From: Pseudomonas viridiflava
GTDB taxonomy: Bacteria > Pseudomonadota > Gammaproteobacteria > Pseudomonadales > Pseudomonadaceae
Length of the DNA: 64,000 nt
NCBI RefSeq assembly: GCF_900602065.1
Contig: NZ_UWFN01000209.1
Location: forward strand, 110,877 to 174,876
Reading direction: 5' to 3'
Positions within the stretch are counted from its first letter, which is position 1. Each line of letters starts with the position of its first letter. The notes under the pieces were generated by a model, which saw only the letters and a list, made by a program, of their open reading frames with translations, did not search any database and had not been told where the DNA came from. Made by a program: the position numbers and the translations under genes. Positions 7,953-17,151 of the stretch are shown here, piece by piece.

Positions 7953-8948
7953 TCACACCCAGCGCAACCGCCGGAACAGCCACCACTGCCCTAACGCCAG
8001 CGCGACAATCAATGCGCAGGCGACCAAAAAACCATAAGGGCTGTCAGAGCCAGGGATACCACCCACGTTAATGCCCAGCAGGCCGGTCAAAAAACTCATG
8101 GGCAGAAATATCCCGGTAATGATGCCAAAGCGGTACATGGTGTGATTCATGCGCTCGCGCAGCCGCCGGTCTTCGGACTCCAGCACCAGCCCCACTCGCT
8201 CGCGGGTCAATTCCAGCTCTTCAAGGTAACGCGTCAGGCTGTTGTTGAGCTCGTTCCAGTAATCAGCGTCATCGTCGACGAACCACGGCAGCTTGCTGCG
8301 ACTGAGCTGTGCGTAAATTTCCCGCTGCGGTGAGAGAAAACGGCGTAGCCCTGCGGCGCGGCGTCGAATATGGAGCATATCGCCATGTTCGGGGGCATAC
8401 CGCTCGTCAGCATCTATCTTTTCTTCCTCTTCATCGACCGATTCGGTGAGGTCACCCACTAGCGCCTGCACCTTGTCTGTCAGGTATTGGGCGAGATAAA
8501 GAATCAGCTCAGATGCAGTTTTTGGCCCCTTGCCTTCGTTGAGCTGCTCGATCAACTCGTCGGTGGCCCGCAATGGACGCAGACGCAGAGAGATGACCTG
8601 CTGGGCAGCGGCGAAAATCCGCACCGAGACCATGTCTTCCGGCTCGGCCCCCGGGTTGAGATTGACCCCGCGCAGGAACAGCAGCAGCTTTTCGTCAGGC
8701 AGTGGCAGCAAGCGTGGCCTGGTATTTTCTTCTAGCAGCAGGTCGCAGGCGAATTCACTCAGCCCACTGGCTGTGCGTAACCATGTGTGCGTCTGCGGAT
8801 GACCGCGATCCCAATGCAGCCAGACACTTTCATGCGGCTGCAATTGCAGGCCATCCAGTTCGGTCCGAGCGATGAAACGCGCCCCGCCTTTACCATCCAA
8901 TACGAGAGCGTGAACCAGCCCCCACTGCGCGTTTGTCTCGTCGAACAT
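7953..8948 (-). CDS. cmaX: CorA/ZntB-family divalent metal ion transporter CmaX
   Basis: A 331-residue CorA-superfamily channel: a large cytoplasmic N-terminal domain with acidic coiled helices (ESVDEEEEKIDADERY near residue 170) and two C-terminal transmembrane segments (from about 272). The pore signature after TM1 reads GIN (FLTGLLGIN) instead of the GMN of magnesium-selective CorA. GIN is seen in ZntB-like members, so zinc or another cation is at least as likely as magnesium. The first ATG is at 8948; the frame continues upstream only to a TTG. It is the first gene of the cmaX-crfX-cmpX-sigX-oprF run. Confidence 0.87.
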   Translation of the reverse strand: MFDETNAQWGLVHALVLDGKGGARFIARTELDGLQLQPHESVWLHWDRGHPQTHTWLRTASGLSEFACDLLLEENTRPRLLPLPDEKLLLFLRGVNLNPGAEPEDMVSVRIFAAAQQVISLRLRPLRATDELIEQLNEGKGPKTASELILYLAQYLTDKVQALVGDLTESVDEEEEKIDADERYAPEHGDMLHIRRRAAGLRRFLSPQREIYAQLSRSKLPWFVDDDADYWNELNNSLTRYLEELELTRERVGLVLESEDRRLRERMNHTMYRFGIITGIFLPMSFLTGLLGINVGGIPGSDSPYGFLVACALIVALALGQWWLFRRLRWV

Positions 8949-8959
8949 CAATACTTCGC

Positions 8960-9448
8960 TTATTCGGGCATTGTCAGAGGCGAGGGAGAAACGATCACGC
9001 CATTATTGTCGGCATACACATATTCGCCGGGACGGAACGTAACGCCGGCAAAGGTCACCACGACGTTCAAGTCACCGATACCGCGCTTATGGGTTCTCAG
9101 CGGGTGACTGGCCAGCGCCTGGACACCCAGATCAGTCTGCGCCAGAACATCCACGTCGCGGATGCAGCCATAGATCACCATGCCTTGCCAGCCATTGCGC
9201 GCTGCCTTTTCGGCGATCATGTCACCGAGTAATGCACAACGCAGTGACCCACCGCCGTCTACGACCAGAACCTTGCCCTTTCCGTCCAGCTCGGCCTGCT
9301 CCTTGACCAGCGAGTTGTCCTCAAAGCATTTCACGGTGACGATTTCGCCGCCGAACGAATCACGACCACCGAAGTTACTGAACATCGGTTCAAGTACCTG
9401 AACCAGGTCAGGATAGGCGTCGCACAAATCGGGCGTGAGGTAATGCAT
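8960..9448 (-). CDS. rraA: Ribonuclease E activity regulator RraA family protein
   Basis: A 162-residue protein matching the RraA family (E. coli RraA has 161). It has the glycine-rich [18 protein letters not shown] around residues 71-88 and the downstream [11 protein letters not shown] segment. RraA binds RNase E and slows RNA turnover; homologues were long mislabelled MenG or demethylmenaquinone methyltransferase, and some are 4-hydroxy-4-methyl-2-oxoglutarate aldolases. The frame is open well upstream, but ACAGGAGTTTCGCC directly precedes the ATG at 9448, and this start gives the family length. It ends 12 bases before cmaX begins, in the same direction. Confidence 0.87.
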   Translation of the reverse strand: MHYLTPDLCDAYPDLVQVLEPMFSNFGGRDSFGGEIVTVKCFEDNSLVKEQAELDGKGKVLVVDGGGSLRCALLGDMIAEKAARNGWQGMVIYGCIRDVDVLAQTDLGVQALASHPLRTHKRGIGDLNVVVTFAGVTFRPGEYVYADNNGVIVSPSPLTMPE

Positions 9449-9594
9449 GGCGAAACTCCTGTCAGTGAAGGGTCGGTCTCTGCTTATGAACCGTAGCTCA
9501 TAAAAAGAGGACGTAGCCAGCTTCATGACCTTTAACTGAACTGCACTTGCGTCGTAGCTTAATCGCACGGCAGCAGCAGGGAAACACCTTGCGC

Positions 9595-10587
9595 TCAGTC
9601 CCCCACGGCGATCGGCGTTTGCGACAGCTCCTGTACAGGGACGCAGCCTTCGCTCAGCCACTCGGTAACCAGCGGCCAGACTTCTCGCTGGGCATTTTTG
9701 CTGACCAGCATCTGTACGTGATCGAAGTCTTGCGAGAAACCCTGCTCACGCCCCAGGCTGATGAACTTGCGCTGTGCTGATCCGATCTGATCAAAAAGCT
9801 TGCGACAGGCCCAGACGGGATCTTGATGATCACCGACCGCAGCCACCGCGAGTACGGGCACTTCAACGCCTGGCAAGCCAGCCCACCAGTCAGTTTCCCT
9901 GTCACCGAAACGTCCGAACAGACCATGCCAACGCATGCTTTCCAGCACCAACCCGATCGGTTCGTCTTCTGGACCACGCTTGAAACGCGGGCCGGAAATA
10001 TGCTCGAACGGCTTGAGCAGCAAGCGGCCAGCCCATTGCACCGGGGGCATTTTCAGCGGCCAGTAATTGCGGCTGACCTGACTCCCGAACAAGGCGACAG
10101 AGGCCGCGCCTGGAGGACCGAGATACTGCCCGCCCAATGCCGCTGCGAGCGTGGTGCCGCCAAGCGAGTGGCCAATCCAGTGCGGAATCTGACCACTTTG
10201 CTCGCGGACGAATGCTGCGATAGCAGGCACGTCGTAGCGCGCATAATCCGCAACCCGGTTATAGCGATAGGCTTCGTTGCGTGCCGACAGTCCGTGCCCG
10301 CGCATTTCCGGTATCCAGACATCGAAACCTGCCCGAGCCAGGTATGCACCCAGACCGATGCCTTTAGGCGAATACCAGAAGCGCCGGTTTGAAAAGCTGC
10401 CATGCATGAGGATCACCGGCACACCCCGAACATCGGACTGGGCCACAAGGCCGAGACGTGTCACGGCAATTTCGACACTGTAGTCGGGGCTGTTGGCAGG
10501 CTTCAGGCGGTATACGTCTTCGACCAGATCACCGCGACGCTCGGCGCTGATCAGAGCGACAGGAAAGAGAGTGCTGCTGCTTTGCAT
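9595..10587 (-). CDS. Alpha/beta hydrolase (esterase/lipase-like)
   Basis: A 330-residue alpha/beta-hydrolase-fold protein. Visible features are the oxyanion-hole HG motif ([17 protein letters not shown], about residue 60), the MRGHGLS segment, the nucleophile elbow GHSLGG (about 142-147), and a likely catalytic His in the C-terminal FDHVQML. No secretion signal is seen. The substrate is unknown; it is conserved between rraA and ppsA in Pseudomonas. The frame opens at a TTG (10596) and the ATG at 10587 is the first ATG; neither has a strong ribosome-binding site. Confidence 0.78.
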   Translation of the reverse strand: MQSSSTLFPVALISAERRGDLVEDVYRLKPANSPDYSVEIAVTRLGLVAQSDVRGVPVILMHGSFSNRRFWYSPKGIGLGAYLARAGFDVWIPEMRGHGLSARNEAYRYNRVADYARYDVPAIAAFVREQSGQIPHWIGHSLGGTTLAAALGGQYLGPPGAASVALFGSQVSRNYWPLKMPPVQWAGRLLLKPFEHISGPRFKRGPEDEPIGLVLESMRWHGLFGRFGDRETDWWAGLPGVEVPVLAVAAVGDHQDPVWACRKLFDQIGSAQRKFISLGREQGFSQDFDHVQMLVSKNAQREVWPLVTEWLSEGCVPVQELSQTPIAVGD

Positions 10588-10633
10588 ATTGCTCAAACAA
10601 TCAAAGGTCGGTGTGGAAACCGTCCATGGTAAA

Positions 10634-10672
10634 CGTAAAAAAGCCCCGGCTCATGTGAATGAACCGGGGCTT
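10634..10672 (-). terminator. Terminator of ppsA
   Basis: gccccggctcat (10643-10654) pairs with atgaaccggggc (about 10659-10670) with one mismatch. On the minus strand it is followed by a run of six T (complement of 10637-10642). It lies 13 bases after the ppsA stop. Confidence 0.88.
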
Positions 10673-10684
10673 CACTCAGTCACA

Positions 10685-13060
10685 TCAAACCGGAGCCTGA
10701 GCCTCAGCCAGGAAGAACCAGGTTTCCAGCACGGAATCCGGGTTCAACGAAACGCTTTCAATGCCTTGATCCATCAGCCAGCGGGCAAGGTCCGGATGGT
10801 CTGAAGGACCCTGACCACAGATGCCAATGTACTTGCCAGCCTTGTTACAGGCTTGAATAGCGTTGGACAGCAGCTTCTTCACCGCCGGATTACGCTCATC
10901 AAACAGATGCGCGATGACCCCGGAGTCACGATCCAGGCCCAGAGTCAGCTGGGTCAGGTCGTTGGAGCCAATGGAGAAACCGTCGAAGTACTCCAGGAAC
11001 TCCTCGGCCAGAATGGCGTTGGACGGCAGTTCACACATCATGATCACGCGCAGGCCATTCTCGCCGCGTTTCAGACCGTTCTCGGCCAAGAGATCGATAA
11101 CCTGACTGGCCTCGCCCAGGGTGCGCACGAACGGCACCATGATTTCGACGTTGGTCAGGCCCATTTCCTCACGAACACGCTTGAGGGCACGGCACTCCAG
11201 CTCGAAGCAATCGCGGAAGTTTTCACTGATGTAACGTGAAGCCCCGCGGAAACCGAGCATCGGGTTTTCTTCTTCCGGCTCGTACATCTTGCCGCCGATC
11301 AGGTTGGCGTACTCGTTGGACTTGAAGTCCGATAGACGGACGATGACCTTTTTCGGAGTAAACGCTGCGGCCAGAGTACTGATGCCCTCGACCAGTTTCT
11401 CGACATAGAAACCCACCGGATCGTCGTAACCGGCGATGCGCTTGTCGACGCTGTCCTTGATGTCCAAAGGCAGGCTGTCGTAATTGAGCAATGCCTTGGG
11501 GTGCACGCCGATCATGCGGTTGATGATGAATTCCAGACGCGCCAGGCCAACACCGGCATTGGGCAACTGGGCAAAGTCGAAAGCCCGGTCCGGGTTGCCG
11601 ACGTTCATCATGATTTTGAACGGCAACTCAGGCATCGCATCGACCGAGTTGGTCTTGATGTCAAAGCCCAGCTCGCCCTCGAAGATGTAACCGGTGTCGC
11701 CCTCAGCACAGGAAACCGTTACGCCCTGGCCGTCCTGCAGCAACTGGGTCGCGTTACCGCACCCTACAACAGCCGGGATACCCAGCTCACGAGCGATGAT
11801 CGCCGCGTGACAGGTACGGCCGCCACGGTTGGTGACGATGGCGCTGGCGCGCTTCATCACCGGTTCCCAGTCCGGGTCGGTCATGTCGGAAACCAGAACG
11901 TCGCCGGGCTGGACCTTGTCCATCTCGGAAACGTCTTTGATGATCCGTACCTTGCCTGCGCCGATACGCTGACCGATAGCACGGCCTTCAACCAGCACAG
12001 TGCCGGTTTCCTTGAGCAGGTAGCGCTCCATGACATTGGCCTGAGCGCGGCTTTTCACGGTTTCCGGGCGTGCCTGAACGATGTACAGCTTGCCGTCATC
12101 ACCGTCTTTGGCCCACTCGATGTCCATCGGTGCCTTGTAATGTTTCTCGATGATCATCGCCTGCTTGGCCAGCTCTGCGACTTCATCGTCACTCAGGCAG
12201 AAACGCGCGCGTTCAGCAGGCTCGACGTCGACGGTTTTCACCGAACGACCGGCCTTGGCTTCTTCGCCGTAGATCATCTTGATGGCCTTGCTGCCCAGGT
12301 TACGGCGCAGGATGGCCGGACGACCCGCAGCGAGGGTGCCCTTGTGTACATAGAACTCGTCAGGGTTGACCGCGCCCTGCACCACCGTTTCACCGAGGCC
12401 GTAAGCGCCGGTGATGAACACCACGTCACGGAAGCCCGATTCGGTGTCCAGGGTGAACATGACGCCCGCCGTACCGGTTTCGGAGCGCACCATACGCTGC
12501 ACACCCGCCGACAAGGCGACGAGCTTGTGATCAAAGCCCTGGTGGACGCGATAGGAAATGGCCCGATCGTTGAACAACGAGGCGAACACTTCCTTGGCCG
12601 CACGGATGACGTTTTCAACGCCGCGGATATTAAGAAAGGTTTCCTGCTGCCCGGCAAAGGACGCATCGGGAAGGTCTTCAGCGGTGGCGGAAGAACGCAC
12701 GGCGACGGCGAGATTCGGGTTGCCTGCCGACAGTTCGGCAAAGGCAGTGCGGATTTCGGCGTTAAGCTTCTCGGGGAATTCGGCTTCCATGATCCACTGA
12801 CGAATCTGCGCGCCGGTTTTGGCCAGTGCGTTGACATCGTCGACATCCAGAGCGTCCAGAGCTGCGTGAATCTGATCGTTCAGACCACTCAACTCAAGGA
12901 AATCACGGTAGGCCTGGGCCGTTGTGGCAAAGCCACCGGGCACCGAAACACCAGCACCGGCAAGGTTGCTGATCATTTCGCCGAGGGATGCGTTCTTGCC
13001 TCCCACATGCTCCACATCATGGACGCCGAGCTTATCGAGGGAAACTACGTACTCTACCAA
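10685..13060 (-). CDS. ppsA: Phosphoenolpyruvate synthase
   Basis: A 791-residue enzyme making PEP from pyruvate and ATP for gluconeogenesis. The order is an N-terminal ATP-binding domain ([11 protein letters not shown] near residue 20), a swivelling phosphohistidine domain with the active-site motif [15 protein letters not shown] around residue 418, and a C-terminal PEP/pyruvate TIM barrel ([18 protein letters not shown] and [15 protein letters not shown]). The length equals the usual family size. It is divergent from ppsR, whose product regulates this enzyme by reversible phosphorylation. Confidence 0.97.
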   Translation of the reverse strand: MVEYVVSLDKLGVHDVEHVGGKNASLGEMISNLAGAGVSVPGGFATTAQAYRDFLELSGLNDQIHAALDALDVDDVNALAKTGAQIRQWIMEAEFPEKLNAEIRTAFAELSAGNPNLAVAVRSSATAEDLPDASFAGQQETFLNIRGVENVIRAAKEVFASLFNDRAISYRVHQGFDHKLVALSAGVQRMVRSETGTAGVMFTLDTESGFRDVVFITGAYGLGETVVQGAVNPDEFYVHKGTLAAGRPAILRRNLGSKAIKMIYGEEAKAGRSVKTVDVEPAERARFCLSDDEVAELAKQAMIIEKHYKAPMDIEWAKDGDDGKLYIVQARPETVKSRAQANVMERYLLKETGTVLVEGRAIGQRIGAGKVRIIKDVSEMDKVQPGDVLVSDMTDPDWEPVMKRASAIVTNRGGRTCHAAIIARELGIPAVVGCGNATQLLQDGQGVTVSCAEGDTGYIFEGELGFDIKTNSVDAMPELPFKIMMNVGNPDRAFDFAQLPNAGVGLARLEFIINRMIGVHPKALLNYDSLPLDIKDSVDKRIAGYDDPVGFYVEKLVEGISTLAAAFTPKKVIVRLSDFKSNEYANLIGGKMYEPEEENPMLGFRGASRYISENFRDCFELECRALKRVREEMGLTNVEIMVPFVRTLGEASQVIDLLAENGLKRGENGLRVIMMCELPSNAILAEEFLEYFDGFSIGSNDLTQLTLGLDRDSGVIAHLFDERNPAVKKLLSNAIQACNKAGKYIGICGQGPSDHPDLARWLMDQGIESVSLNPDSVLETWFFLAEAQAPV

Positions 13061-13251
13061 GGTGATCTCTCCACTAACTGTTTTGTTGTTGGGAAAAGCT
13101 CAGTGTCGGCTCAGCTACGGCATGGATCCAGACGTTTTTGGTCTGGCCATAAGCACGAACCTTTAAAAAAGTTGCGAATGCCAGTCACTCAGGTTCGCAA
13201 GCGCGCCTATGATATCCAACAATCGTCACCAGCTTAAGGCCAAAGGCGCAA
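13061..13251. promoter_or_regulatory. Divergent ppsA/ppsR promoter region with inverted repeats
   Basis: This 190-base gap must hold promoters for both divergent genes. It contains the hairpin ccagac (13127-13132) with gtctgg (13140-13145), and a longer-range inverted repeat ttgcgaa / ttcgcaa at about 13171-13199. TATGAT at 13208-13213 is a possible -10 for ppsR, though I see no good -35. Confidence 0.4.
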
Positions 13252-14070
13252 ATGAAACGATCTGCTTTCTTCATCTCCGACGGCACCGGTATTACTGCCG
13301 AGACCCTTGGCCAGAGCCTGCTAGCGCAATTTGAGAACATTACGTTCAACAAGTTCACCAGGCCCTATATCGACAGCGTCGAGAAAGCGCGGGCGATGGT
13401 ACAACAAATCAACAATGCCGCCGAGAAGGACGATGTCCGCCCGATCATCTTCGACACCATCGTCAATCAGGACATTCGCGAGATCCTGGCGACGTCCAAT
13501 GGTTTCATGATCGACATCTTTTCGACCTTCCTGGCACCGCTGGAGCAAGAGCTTAGTTCACACTCCTCCTACTCGGTGGGCAAATCGCACTCCATCGGCC
13601 ACAACTCCAATTACATGGAGCGGATCGAGGCGGTGAACTTTGCGCTGGACAACGACGATGGTGCCCGTACGCACTACTACGACAAGGCTGACATTATTCT
13701 GGTGGGGGTTTCCCGGTGCGGCAAAACCCCGACCTGTCTGTACATGGCCATGCAGTTCGGCATCCGCGCCGCCAATTACCCGCTGACCGAAGATGACATG
13801 GAGCGCCTTCAACTGCCGAACGCGCTGAAGGAACACCGCAACAAGTTGTTTGGCCTGACCATTGACCCGGATCGCCTGACTGCCATTCGCCACGAGCGCA
13901 AACCCAACAGCCGCTATTCCAGCTATGCGCAGTGCGAATTCGAGGTTCGCGAAGTGGAGAGCCTGTTTCGCCGGGAAAACATCCCGCACATCAACTCCAC
14001 CCATTTCTCCGTGGAAGAAATCTCCGCCAAGGTGCTGGTGGAAAAAGGCGTCGAGCGGCGTTTCAAGTAA
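13252..14070 (+). CDS. ppsR: PEP synthase regulatory kinase/pyrophosphorylase (PSRP)
   Basis: A 272-residue bifunctional enzyme of the DUF299 family. It inactivates PEP synthase by ADP-dependent phosphorylation of an active-site threonine and restores it by phosphate-dependent dephosphorylation. The signature P-loop-like sequence [15 protein letters not shown] is at about residues 151-165, and the N-terminus [16 protein letters not shown] is typical. It is divergent from its target ppsA, as in other gammaproteobacteria. Confidence 0.96.
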   Translation: MKRSAFFISDGTGITAETLGQSLLAQFENITFNKFTRPYIDSVEKARAMVQQINNAAEKDDVRPIIFDTIVNQDIREILATSNGFMIDIFSTFLAPLEQELSSHSSYSVGKSHSIGHNSNYMERIEAVNFALDNDDGARTHYYDKADIILVGVSRCGKTPTCLYMAMQFGIRAANYPLTEDDMERLQLPNALKEHRNKLFGLTIDPDRLTAIRHERKPNSRYSSYAQCEFEVREVESLFRRENIPHINSTHFSVEEISAKVLVEKGVERRFK

Positions 14071-14080
14071 TGCTTGAAAT

Positions 14081-14154
14081 CTGTAGGAGCTGCCGCAGGC
14101 TGCGATGGCGGTGTGTCAGCGATAACTGATCGCAGCCTTCGGCAGCTCCTACAG
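14081..14154. repeat. REP-type palindrome (type 1) after ppsR
   Basis: ctgtaggagctgccgcaggc and the reverse complement of almost the same sequence flank a short unique centre, giving a large stem. It lies between the convergent ends of ppsR and prpD and belongs to the commonest repeat family in this window. Confidence 0.9.
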
Positions 14155-14203
14155 AAAATGCATTTCAATCCAGTAGTTTGATTAGGGCACTTGGCGCCCG
14201 CGC

Positions 14204-15688
14204 TCACCCCACCCACATCTCCATAAACCGGTTAACCGCCATCCCCTCCAGTTGCTCCTGATCTTTGCACAAGGCAAAAATCTGTTCACAGCGCTGAGGG
14301 GGAAATCGGCTTGCCAGGTTGCTCTTGAACTTCGCCTCCAGCAGCGGGATGCCATCGGCACGGCGGCGGCGATGGCCTATGGGATATTCGATTTCGATAC
14401 GGTCAGTGCTGGTCGTATCTTTGAAATACACCTGGATCGCATTGGCGATGGAGCGCTTTTCCGGATCCAGATAATCGCGGCTGTAGCGTTCCTCCTCAAT
14501 GACCACCATCTTTTCGCGTAACTGGTCGATGATCGGGTGCGCGGCATGAAAGCTGTCTTCGTAATGCTCGGCCACCAGCGTGCCATAGACCAACGGCACG
14601 GCAATCATGTACTGCAGGCAATGATCCCGGTCGGCAGAGTTCGCCAGCGGGCCTTCCTTGGAAATGATCCGGATCGCCGATTCATGGGTCGTGACGACAA
14701 TTCTGTCGATCTCGGAAAGCCTGTTACGCACCAGCGGATGCAGGATCACGGCAGCTTCGCAAGCAGTCTGGGCATGAAACTCCGCAGGAAAACTGACTTT
14801 GAACAACACGTTTTCCATCACGTAGCTGCCGTACGGCTGGGACAGACTGAACTGACGCTTGCCCTCGGGCTTGAGCGCCAAGTCTCTATTAGTCTGGCTA
14901 AAGGAAACGTCATAAAAGCCCCACTGCGCCGCGCTCAGTGCGCCAGGTATGCCCATTTCGCCACGCAGGGCAATATCCGCCAGCCGCACGCCGCGACTGC
15001 TGGCATCCCCCGCAGCCCATGATTTGCGCGAGCCTGCGTTGGGCGCATGCCGATAAGTACGCAGCGCCTGGCCATCAACAAACGCATGCGACAACGCCGA
15101 CAGCATCTGCTCACGATTAGCGCCCATGAGCCTGGCACTGAGTGCCGTAGAGGCCACCTTAACCAGCACCACATGATCCAGACCTACCCGATTGAAAGAG
15201 TTTTCCAGCGCCAGTACACCCTGTATTTCGTGGGCCATGACCATGGCTTCGAGCACATCACGCATGTTCAAGGGTGCTTCGCCATAGGCGACCCGCTTCT
15301 GGGAGATATGGTCAGCCACGGCCAGAATGGCCGCCAGATTGTCCGAAGGATGCCCCCACTCCGCAGCCAGCCATGTGTCGTTGTAATCCAGCCAGCGGAT
15401 GATGCAACCGATGTCCCATGCCGCCTTGACCGGATCCAGACGCAAGTTCGTGCCGGGTACCCGGGCGCCGAGCGGCACAATCGTGCCCTCGACAATCGGC
15501 CCAAGATGCTTCGTGCACTCAGGAAAGCGCAAGGACAGCAAGCCACAGCCCAGCGCATCGATCAGGCTATTGCGTGCGGTATCCAGTGCCAGCGCGGACT
15601 CGACCTTGTAATTCAATACATAGTCAGCGATGTCCTGCAAAACCTGGTCGTAGTCCGGGCGGTTGTTCAGATCAACGTTGCTGGTCAT
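14204..15688 (-). CDS. prpD: 2-methylcitrate dehydratase PrpD (MmgE/PrpD family)
   Basis: A 494-residue protein covering the full MmgE/PrpD fold. It catalyses dehydration of 2-methylcitrate to 2-methyl-cis-aconitate without an iron-sulphur cluster. Characteristic stretches include [17 protein letters not shown] near residue 45, and [20 protein letters not shown] around 212-231. GGAG precedes the ATG. It is the last gene of the prp operon and coexists with AcnD/PrpF, which can do the same dehydration, so the pathway has two dehydratases here. Confidence 0.94.
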   Translation of the reverse strand: MTSNVDLNNRPDYDQVLQDIADYVLNYKVESALALDTARNSLIDALGCGLLSLRFPECTKHLGPIVEGTIVPLGARVPGTNLRLDPVKAAWDIGCIIRWLDYNDTWLAAEWGHPSDNLAAILAVADHISQKRVAYGEAPLNMRDVLEAMVMAHEIQGVLALENSFNRVGLDHVVLVKVASTALSARLMGANREQMLSALSHAFVDGQALRTYRHAPNAGSRKSWAAGDASSRGVRLADIALRGEMGIPGALSAAQWGFYDVSFSQTNRDLALKPEGKRQFSLSQPYGSYVMENVLFKVSFPAEFHAQTACEAAVILHPLVRNRLSEIDRIVVTTHESAIRIISKEGPLANSADRDHCLQYMIAVPLVYGTLVAEHYEDSFHAAHPIIDQLREKMVVIEEERYSRDYLDPEKRSIANAIQVYFKDTTSTDRIEIEYPIGHRRRRADGIPLLEAKFKSNLASRFPPQRCEQIFALCKDQEQLEGMAVNRFMEMWVG

Positions 15689-15712
15689 GATTTCACTCCA
15701 GTGATTATTACC

Positions 15713-15774
15713 CTGTAGCCAACTTGTTGGCGAAGCGCGGGTGCAGGCATCACCTCACCACACGTTGGCTACAG
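15713..15774. repeat. Palindromic repeat in the prpF-prpD gap
   Basis: ctgtagccaac (15713-15723) and gttggctacag (15764-15774) are perfect reverse complements around about 40 bases. The sequence differs from the other REP types in the window, but its position between two operon genes is the same. Confidence 0.75.
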
Positions 15775-15782
15775 TCCAGCGT

Positions 15783-16979
15783 TCACCTTACCAATGCACT
15801 ATCTGGAACCCGCACCCACCCTTCCATTAACACCCGGGCGCTGCGGCTCATGATGGCCTTGGTGACTTTCCATTCGCCGTTGCTATGCGTTGCCTGCGCG
15901 CCAACCCGTAACGTGCCCGAGGGGTGCCCAAAACGTACAGCCTCACGCTCAGTACCGCCTGCGGCGAGGTTGACCAGCGTGCCCGGAATCGCGGCCGCCG
16001 TGCCAATCGCCACGGCGGCAGTGCCCATCATGGCGTGGTGCAGCTTGCCCATGGACATCGCACGCACCAACAAATCGATGCTGCTGGCCGCCACCGGCTT
16101 GCCACTGGACGCAGTGTAGTCGGCGGGCCCGGCCACAAAGGCGACTTTGGGCGTGTGCTGACGAGTCGCAGCTTCGTCCAGGTGCTTGATCAGGCCCATA
16201 CGCAGCGCGCCATGGGCACGGATCGCTTCAAACATCGCCAGGGCTTTCGGATCGTCATTGATATCGCCCTGCAACTCGCTACCGGTGTAGCCAATGTCAC
16301 GGGCATTGACGAAGATCGTCGGGATCCCTGCGTTGATAAAAGTTGCCTGGAACGTGCCGATTCCCGGTACCGCCAGCTCATCCACCAGATTGCCAGTGGG
16401 GAACATCGAACCGCCCTCACCCTCTTCATCAGCTGCCGGATCGAGGAACTCAAGCTGCACCTCGGCGGCGGGAAACGTCACGCCATCCAGTTCGAAATCG
16501 CCGGTTTCCTGCACCGCGCCGTCGGTAATCGGCACATGGGCAATGATCGTCTTGCCGATATTCGCCTGCCAGATGCGCACCACGGCGATGCCATTTTGCG
16601 GAATGCGCGAGGCCTCTACCAAACCGCTGTTGATCGCGAAAGGGCCTACTGCCGCAGAAAGGTTGCCGCAGTTGCCACTCCAGTCGACGAAAGGCTTGTC
16701 GATGGAAACCTGGCCAAACAGATAGTCCACGTCATGATCGGCGTGACTGCTGCGCGATACGATGACGGTTTTGCTGGTGCTGGAGGTTGCCCCGCCCATG
16801 CCATCGATCTGTTTCTCATAGGGATCAGGGCTGCCAATAACCCGCAGCAGCAAAGCGTCACGCGTAGCGCCGGGGAACTGCGCACTTTCAGGCAAGTCGG
16901 CAAGGTTGAAGAAAACGCCTTTGCTGGTACCGCCCCGCATATAAGTGGCGGGGATTTTTATTTGTGCTTTGTGAGTCAT
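15783..16979 (-). CDS. prpF: 2-methylaconitate cis-trans isomerase / AcnD-accessory protein PrpF
   Basis: A 398-residue protein of the PrpF family (diaminopimelate-epimerase-like fold). The signature MRGGTSKGVFF is about 13 residues from the start, and SGNCGNLSAAVGPFAI at about 100-116 surrounds the cysteine of the isomerase site. It isomerises the trans-2-methylaconitate made by AcnD to the cis form for the next step. The ATG at 16979 gives the usual start MTHKAQIKIPATYMRGG; the longer open frame upstream lies inside a repeat and is rejected. Confidence 0.94.
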   Translation of the reverse strand: MTHKAQIKIPATYMRGGTSKGVFFNLADLPESAQFPGATRDALLLRVIGSPDPYEKQIDGMGGATSSTSKTVIVSRSSHADHDVDYLFGQVSIDKPFVDWSGNCGNLSAAVGPFAINSGLVEASRIPQNGIAVVRIWQANIGKTIIAHVPITDGAVQETGDFELDGVTFPAAEVQLEFLDPAADEEGEGGSMFPTGNLVDELAVPGIGTFQATFINAGIPTIFVNARDIGYTGSELQGDINDDPKALAMFEAIRAHGALRMGLIKHLDEAATRQHTPKVAFVAGPADYTASSGKPVAASSIDLLVRAMSMGKLHHAMMGTAAVAIGTAAAIPGTLVNLAAGGTEREAVRFGHPSGTLRVGAQATHSNGEWKVTKAIMSRSARVLMEGWVRVPDSALVR

Positions 16980-17037
16980 GAAATCGTTGTCCCTTCTTGA
17001 TTGGACTCGAACGCTGTCGCGCGCTGAAACTGAACCC

Positions 17038-17130
17038 GTTGGAGCGAGGCTTGCCCGCGAAGAAGCCAGTACAGGCATAAACTTGCGCTGAGTCCCTAAG
17101 CAGCCTTCGCGGGCAAGCCTCGCTCCAACA
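17038..17130. repeat. REP-type palindrome (type 2) in the acnD-prpF gap
   Basis: gttggagcgaggcttgcccg opens the element and its reverse complement closes it, separated by about 45 bases. The same type recurs at 55517-55607. Confidence 0.88.
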
Positions 17131-17151
17131 GAAAATGGCTCCCACTACTGA

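Noticed and set aside
11501..13237. 578-residue open frame on the plus strand opposite ppsA
   Set aside because: Antisense shadow of ppsA, caused by GC-rich third positions; no recognised domain.
15924..17000. 358-residue open frame on the plus strand opposite prpF
   Set aside because: Antisense to prpF with no family resemblance.
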